From: Macquaria australasica | Taxonomy: Eukaryota; Chordata; Actinopteri; Centrarchiformes; Percichthyidae | Direction of reading: 5' to 3' | NCBI GenBank assembly: GCA_005408345.1 | Contig: SEMN01000458.1 | Coordinates: forward strand, 190,764 to 254,763 | Length of the DNA: 64,000 nt | Shown here: piece after piece, positions 60,255 to 64,000 of the stretch | Position numbering within the stretch: position 1 is the first letter of the stretch | How the letters are laid out: every line of letters starts with the position of its first letter | The notes under the pieces: model-generated | Seen by the model: the letters and a program-made list of their open reading frames with translations, nothing else | The model's database searches: none | What the model was told of the DNA's origin: nothing | Program-made: the position numbers and the translations under genes

Positions 60255-61105
60255 GTTAAAAAATGAAACACTTTCAATGCCACGAAACCTTCAAAGCCCT
60301 AAATGGTCAGGCACCATCATATCTCAAAGAGCTCATAGTACCCTGTTACCCCACTAGAGCACTGCGCTCCCAGAATGCAGGGTTCCTTGTGGTTCCTAGA
60401 GTCTCTAAAAGTAGAATGAGAGCCAGAGCCTTCAGCTATCAAGCTCCTCTCCTGTGGAACCAGATCCCAGTTTGTGTACGGGAGGCGGACAACCTCCTCA
60501 CATTTAAGAGTAGGCTTAAGACTTTCCTCTTTGATAAAGCTTATAGTAGGGCTGACTCAGGCGACCCCTGAGCCCCCCCTTAGTTATGCTGATATAGGCC
60601 TAGACTGCTGGGGGACTTCCTATGATGCACTGAGCTCCTCTCTCCTCCTCTTCCTCTCCATCTGTACGCCCTCATATCCCATCAATGCTTGTTATTAATT
60701 CAACTTCTTCCCGTAGTTGTGTGCTTTCTCTCTCTCTCTCTCTCCTTCTGTTGCTTTCTGCAGGTGTTTCTGCCTCTGGAGCTGTAGAGTCTGGATCTAT
60801 GGTTGCAGCCACCTGCTGCCCCCGTGTTCCTGCTCTGCACCCGCTGCTGCTATTACTGTTATTGCTCTTATTATTAGTATTACTATTATAATATTGCTCT
60901 TATTTCTGTTAATATTAACATCAATGCCATTACCACAACTATTACTTTACATCTCTGTGTGGAACTGTATTGTGCTGCTGTATGTTCTCTTTCCTCCTGC
61001 TCCCCTCCTGCTGGACCTGCTCTATATGAAAAAGTGCCCTGAGATAACTTTGTTATGATATGGCACTATATAAATGTAACTGAATTGAATTTAATTGAAA
61101 AACCT
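60255..61105 (+). mobile_element. 3' end of an L2-type LINE
   Basis: The reading frame 60263-60571 encodes the C-terminal end of an L2-like ORF2. It contains LNGQAPSYLKELIVPC, RALRSQNAGFLVVPR, RAFSYQAPLLWNQIP and TFKSRLKTFLFDKAYS. A 3' UTR follows with a CT run and ATT-rich part, ending actatataaatgtaactgaa with an attgaattt tail. The reverse transcriptase core is missing, so this is a 5'-truncated, immobile copy. The frame is intact up to its own stop, which suggests a fairly young insertion. Confidence 0.88.
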
Positions 61106-61214
61106 CCACCAGAAGCTGTTAAGCATCTTTACAGCGTTAACTCACAGAAATGGATCCACGTCGGCTGCTAGATATATGTTGCATTCACTTGCTTTTGCCT
61201 AACATTAAACATGC

Positions 61215-61386
61215 TAGAGCTGAAATGATTAGTCAAATAAATGATTGAGTCCATTGACAGAAAATTAATTGGCTACAATTTTGATAAATGTTTAACTATT
61301 TGTCATTTTTTTATGGGAAAAAGCCAAAAATTTGCTGTTTTCAGCTTCTTAAATGTGAAGTTTTACTGTTTTTCTTTGTCTTATAT
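61215..61386. mobile_element. Element related to the TAGAGCTGCAAC MITE
   Basis: Contains ctgaaatgattagtcaaata, gacagaaaattaattggcta and aagccaaaaatttgctgttt. These are words shared with the fragment nested at about 805-960 and, at its start, with the MITE at 17264. It directly abuts the next element. Confidence 0.5.
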
Positions 61387-61387
61387 G

Positions 61388-61910
61388 CAGTGGTGGAATA
61401 TAACTAAGTACATTTACTGAACAATTTTGAGGTAATTGTACTTCATGAGTATTTCCATTTTATTCCACTTTATACTTCTACTCCACTACATTTTGTACGC
61501 CAATTTTGCACTTTTTACTACATGTTTTTGACAGCTTTAGTTACTAGTTACTTTGCAGATTCAGATTATTAACAGAAAATATAAATAAACTAATAAATTA
61601 TGATGTATTATTATAGATTAAGCTACCCGGCAGTATATAAAGTAATTAAAATGAGCTTCACCTTTACCAGCTGCCACATTAAAGTGATGCTTACATGTTA
61701 ATGCATCACTAATTATAATCCAGTGATATAAAATATATTATTATGAAATGGGCCATTCTGCATACTGAGTACTTTAACTTGAACTTTTTTTAATACTTGT
61801 GTACTTTTTTACTTAAGTAAGATTTTGAATGCAGGACTTTTACTTGTAACAGAGTATTTTTACAATGCGGTATTGGTACTTTTACTTAAGTAAAAGATCT
61901 GAGTACTAGT
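61388..61910. mobile_element. Miniature element, CAGTGGTGGAA family, longest copy
   Basis: Starts cagtggtggaatataactaa and ends acttaagtaaaagatctgag followed by tactagtaatg. The left end is well kept; the terminal ccaccactg is lost at the right. The body contains gacagctttagttactagtt and acttttacttgtaacagagt, also present at 636-1196. No coding capacity. Confidence 0.78.
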
Positions 61911-62211
61911 AATGATTAATATGGTAATAAATGTAGAAGAGTTTTCTTCTTCTCAGGGCCGGGACACTGAGGTCATGTACTCTGTATTTATTTATAGAAA
62001 ACTGGGGGGAGTTTACATTTGACATTAGTAGATATTTTAAAAGCAGATTCCAATATTTTTTAGATTAAATATGTGCAAATTTGTCTCTTTTTAGGCCAGT
62101 AAATAAAACAAGAATTCAATGTCTTTTGACAGTGTGAGTCCCTGTATCTCCTAAGGATGAAGTGTTACTACTTCCTCGGCTAAAAAACATTTAAAAACCC
62201 ATTTGAGGACC

Positions 62212-62446
62212 TGAGGAAGCTTTCAACCACATCATGTGGTCTTCCTCAATGGATGGAGTTTGTTCCGTTGTCATGGAGATGGTTTAGTAGTGTAGTGTAG
62301 ACTTTAAGTTGCATAATAACATGAGGTTGTTTATATCACTGTTCATCCATTCATTAGTCACATGAGAACAACAACAAAGCATCTCCATGACAACTGAGCA
62401 GCTCCACCTCCTGAGGAAGACCATGCGATGTGGTTAAAAGCTTGAA
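62212..62446. repeat. Large imperfect inverted repeat
   Basis: The left arm about 62212-62248 (gaagctttcaaccacatcat, then gtggtcttcctca) is the inverted copy of the right arm 62412-62446 (tgaggaagaccatgcgatgt, then ggttaaaagctt), with few mismatches. A second inner pair follows: cgttgtcatggagat near 62266 and atctccatgacaact near 62382. The left arm itself has the inner palindrome accacatcatgtggt. It could be the two ends of a small foldback element. Confidence 0.75.
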
Positions 62447-62449
62447 AGT

Positions 62450-64000
62450 TGGACCTTGTGTTGAAAATCTTTCTGTAAATAACATTTATAGAGATTATAA
62501 CTGAACTTAAACTAAATAAATAAAATGTTAAAAAATCCAAATGACTAAAATAAATCCTGGCTACAGCCCTGGTGTGACTTACCTAAAATTAAATTTTCTT
62601 GCATCAATAATAAGGCTTATTATTATAATATAAAGATGAAACTTGAAAAAAAAATGATGCCACACACCAAAGTTTATTTTTCTTTTTACTGAAAACGCTG
62701 AGCCAGTAGCCAGCTTCAGGGTTACTGAGAAATACAATGAGCAAAATACACCTGGGCATTTCAACAAATAAAACTGACAGGTAGAGACGAGTCATGGCAG
62801 ATAGACACACTTTGAGGCAGGGCATTGTGGGAAAAATGAGGCATCTGGGAATCTCATAAACCCCCGGCACAGTATCGCCAAATTCAGAAAATTGTTAGAA
62901 CATTAGTTTTGTCTTTATTTGCAAAACTCTCTTCTGTTTAAATCAAACTTATAAAAGTTTCAGCATAGGAATGTGTTTTTATGATTAATACACTTGTGCT
63001 GAAACATGTGGAGTCACGGAAAAATAAAATAATTTTTTATCATCTTTGCATTATTTTGCCTTCAGTTCAAATGAGCGATTTAAAATGAAACACTTTTTAA
63101 AATCAGCTGTTTGTATTGTAAATTACATTTTTTTTTTATCTTTGGTGTATTTTTCCCTATTCCTGTGAATACTTGTCCAAATGTAAACAGCAACTACTTG
63201 TGTCGAAATCCTGTCATGTAAGAGCAACAGATCTGTAGCCTCGATAGCCCAGAATGCACTGCAGCTCCAGGACATGTTGTGCAGAGACGTTTTGGGGGGT
63301 AAAATAATGTCCCCGGAATTTAGATCCTGGTTCCTGCGGTGGAAACGCACTGAATTCCTCCAAAGGTTCTGGGGAAAACGTGGCTTAACATGTTCCTCTT
63401 CCCCTTTAAAAACGAATGAGAAACACCTGCCGTGACATCACTGGTTTGGGCGTGGCACGAAGTGCTGCATGTTAGCAGGTGTCAACCCACTGAGGGCAGT
63501 AAAGCCTGTTTCCAGACCTCTGAATCACAACCCACATCTCCGGGTTTGTTCAGGGATTAAAATAGATCTGGTGTTGTGCTCTGAACCATCAGAGCTTTGT
63601 AGGTGAGATTAAGAATGAGGACGTCCTCTTTGGACTTTCAGATACAACAGCTCTTAAATCTGCCTATTTCTTCATTTAATATGACAAACGTTAAGTTAAC
63701 CACTACTGCAACTTCCACGTTAACTTAAAATGACAGCAGTGGGACGGATATGTCAACAGAACAAAGTACCCCCCTCTCGCTAACAGAAATCGGCTACAAC
63801 AAAGCAGGGTCCACTCTGGACAGGTCGCCAGTCAGTCACAGGGCTGACACAGTAGAGAGCTGCAGGGATGATGTATTTTTGTAGGGCAACCTGGAAGTTA
63901 GCATCGCCCTGGTTCCCTCCACAGAAAGCCAATGGGAGATTTCCATTTCTTTTGGATTATTGCAGAAAATAAGCTCTGTGGCAAACAACAGTTTATGATG
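62450..64000. other. Non-coding right end, one SINE fragment
   Basis: No credible exon. A fragment of the 49731 SINE family is at about 63813-63860 (ggacaggtcgccagtcagtc, acagggctgacaca). A mildly GC-richer stretch near 63420-63480 (gggcgtggcacgaagtg) might be regulatory, but there is no supporting gene. Confidence 0.4.

Noticed and set aside
60685..61058. Leu-rich open frames that resemble membrane segments
   Set aside because: They come from CT and ATT simple repeats in the 3' UTR of the L2-type LINE.

Overview
The window looks like teleost fish nuclear DNA. It holds three intron-rich vertebrate genes with GT-AG splice sites. Between and inside them are fish-type dispersed repeats: a Rex3-like RTE LINE, an L2-type LINE, tRNA-derived SINEs, and several miniature elements with terminal inverted repeats. 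AC/GT and AT microsatellites are common. I saw no prokaryotic genes, CRISPR arrays, rRNA or viral genes.

All three genes lie on the minus strand, so transcription runs right to left. From the right: (1) sp2, a zinc-finger transcription factor, in eight coding exons (58066 to 48238, 609 aa), with a CpG-rich promoter at about 58067-58440. (2) abcc10 (MRP7), an ABC transporter, in 21 coding exons (42423 to 19904, 1549 aa), with a probable non-coding first exon near 43437. (3) An AHNAK-family giant scaffold gene (13617 to 3739, 2825 aa). A short PDZ-like region is built from small exons and is followed by one 8.2-kb exon dominated by near-identical 669/690-bp tandem repeats. All exon junctions were joined by hand. 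Each keeps frame and uses GT-AG sites, and the products of sp2 and abcc10 align end to end with the vertebrate proteins as I remember them.

The left edge (1-2750) holds a GC-skewed minisatellite, a small CpG-rich patch that may be the promoter of a gene outside the window, nested miniature elements, and a dead Rex3-like LINE. The region between abcc10 and sp2 (43500-48237) contains the probable sp2 3' UTR, a miniature element and a decayed LINE. Right of the sp2 promoter (58440-64000) I found only repeats: a miniature element, an L2 3' end and a large inverted repeat.

The three genes have unrelated jobs (transcription control, membrane export, membrane and cytoskeleton scaffolding), and nothing here suggests a shared pathway. 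The observations most worth a second look are: three CCAAT boxes at exact 42-bp spacing in the sp2 promoter; complementary GT and AC repeats flanking the sp2 exon for zinc fingers 1-2; the homogenised higher-order repeat of the AHNAK gene with two possible first exons; a hAT-type BED finger inside an abcc10 intron; and a 54-bp perfect palindrome close to the abcc10 first exon. I did not find a clearly new biological system.
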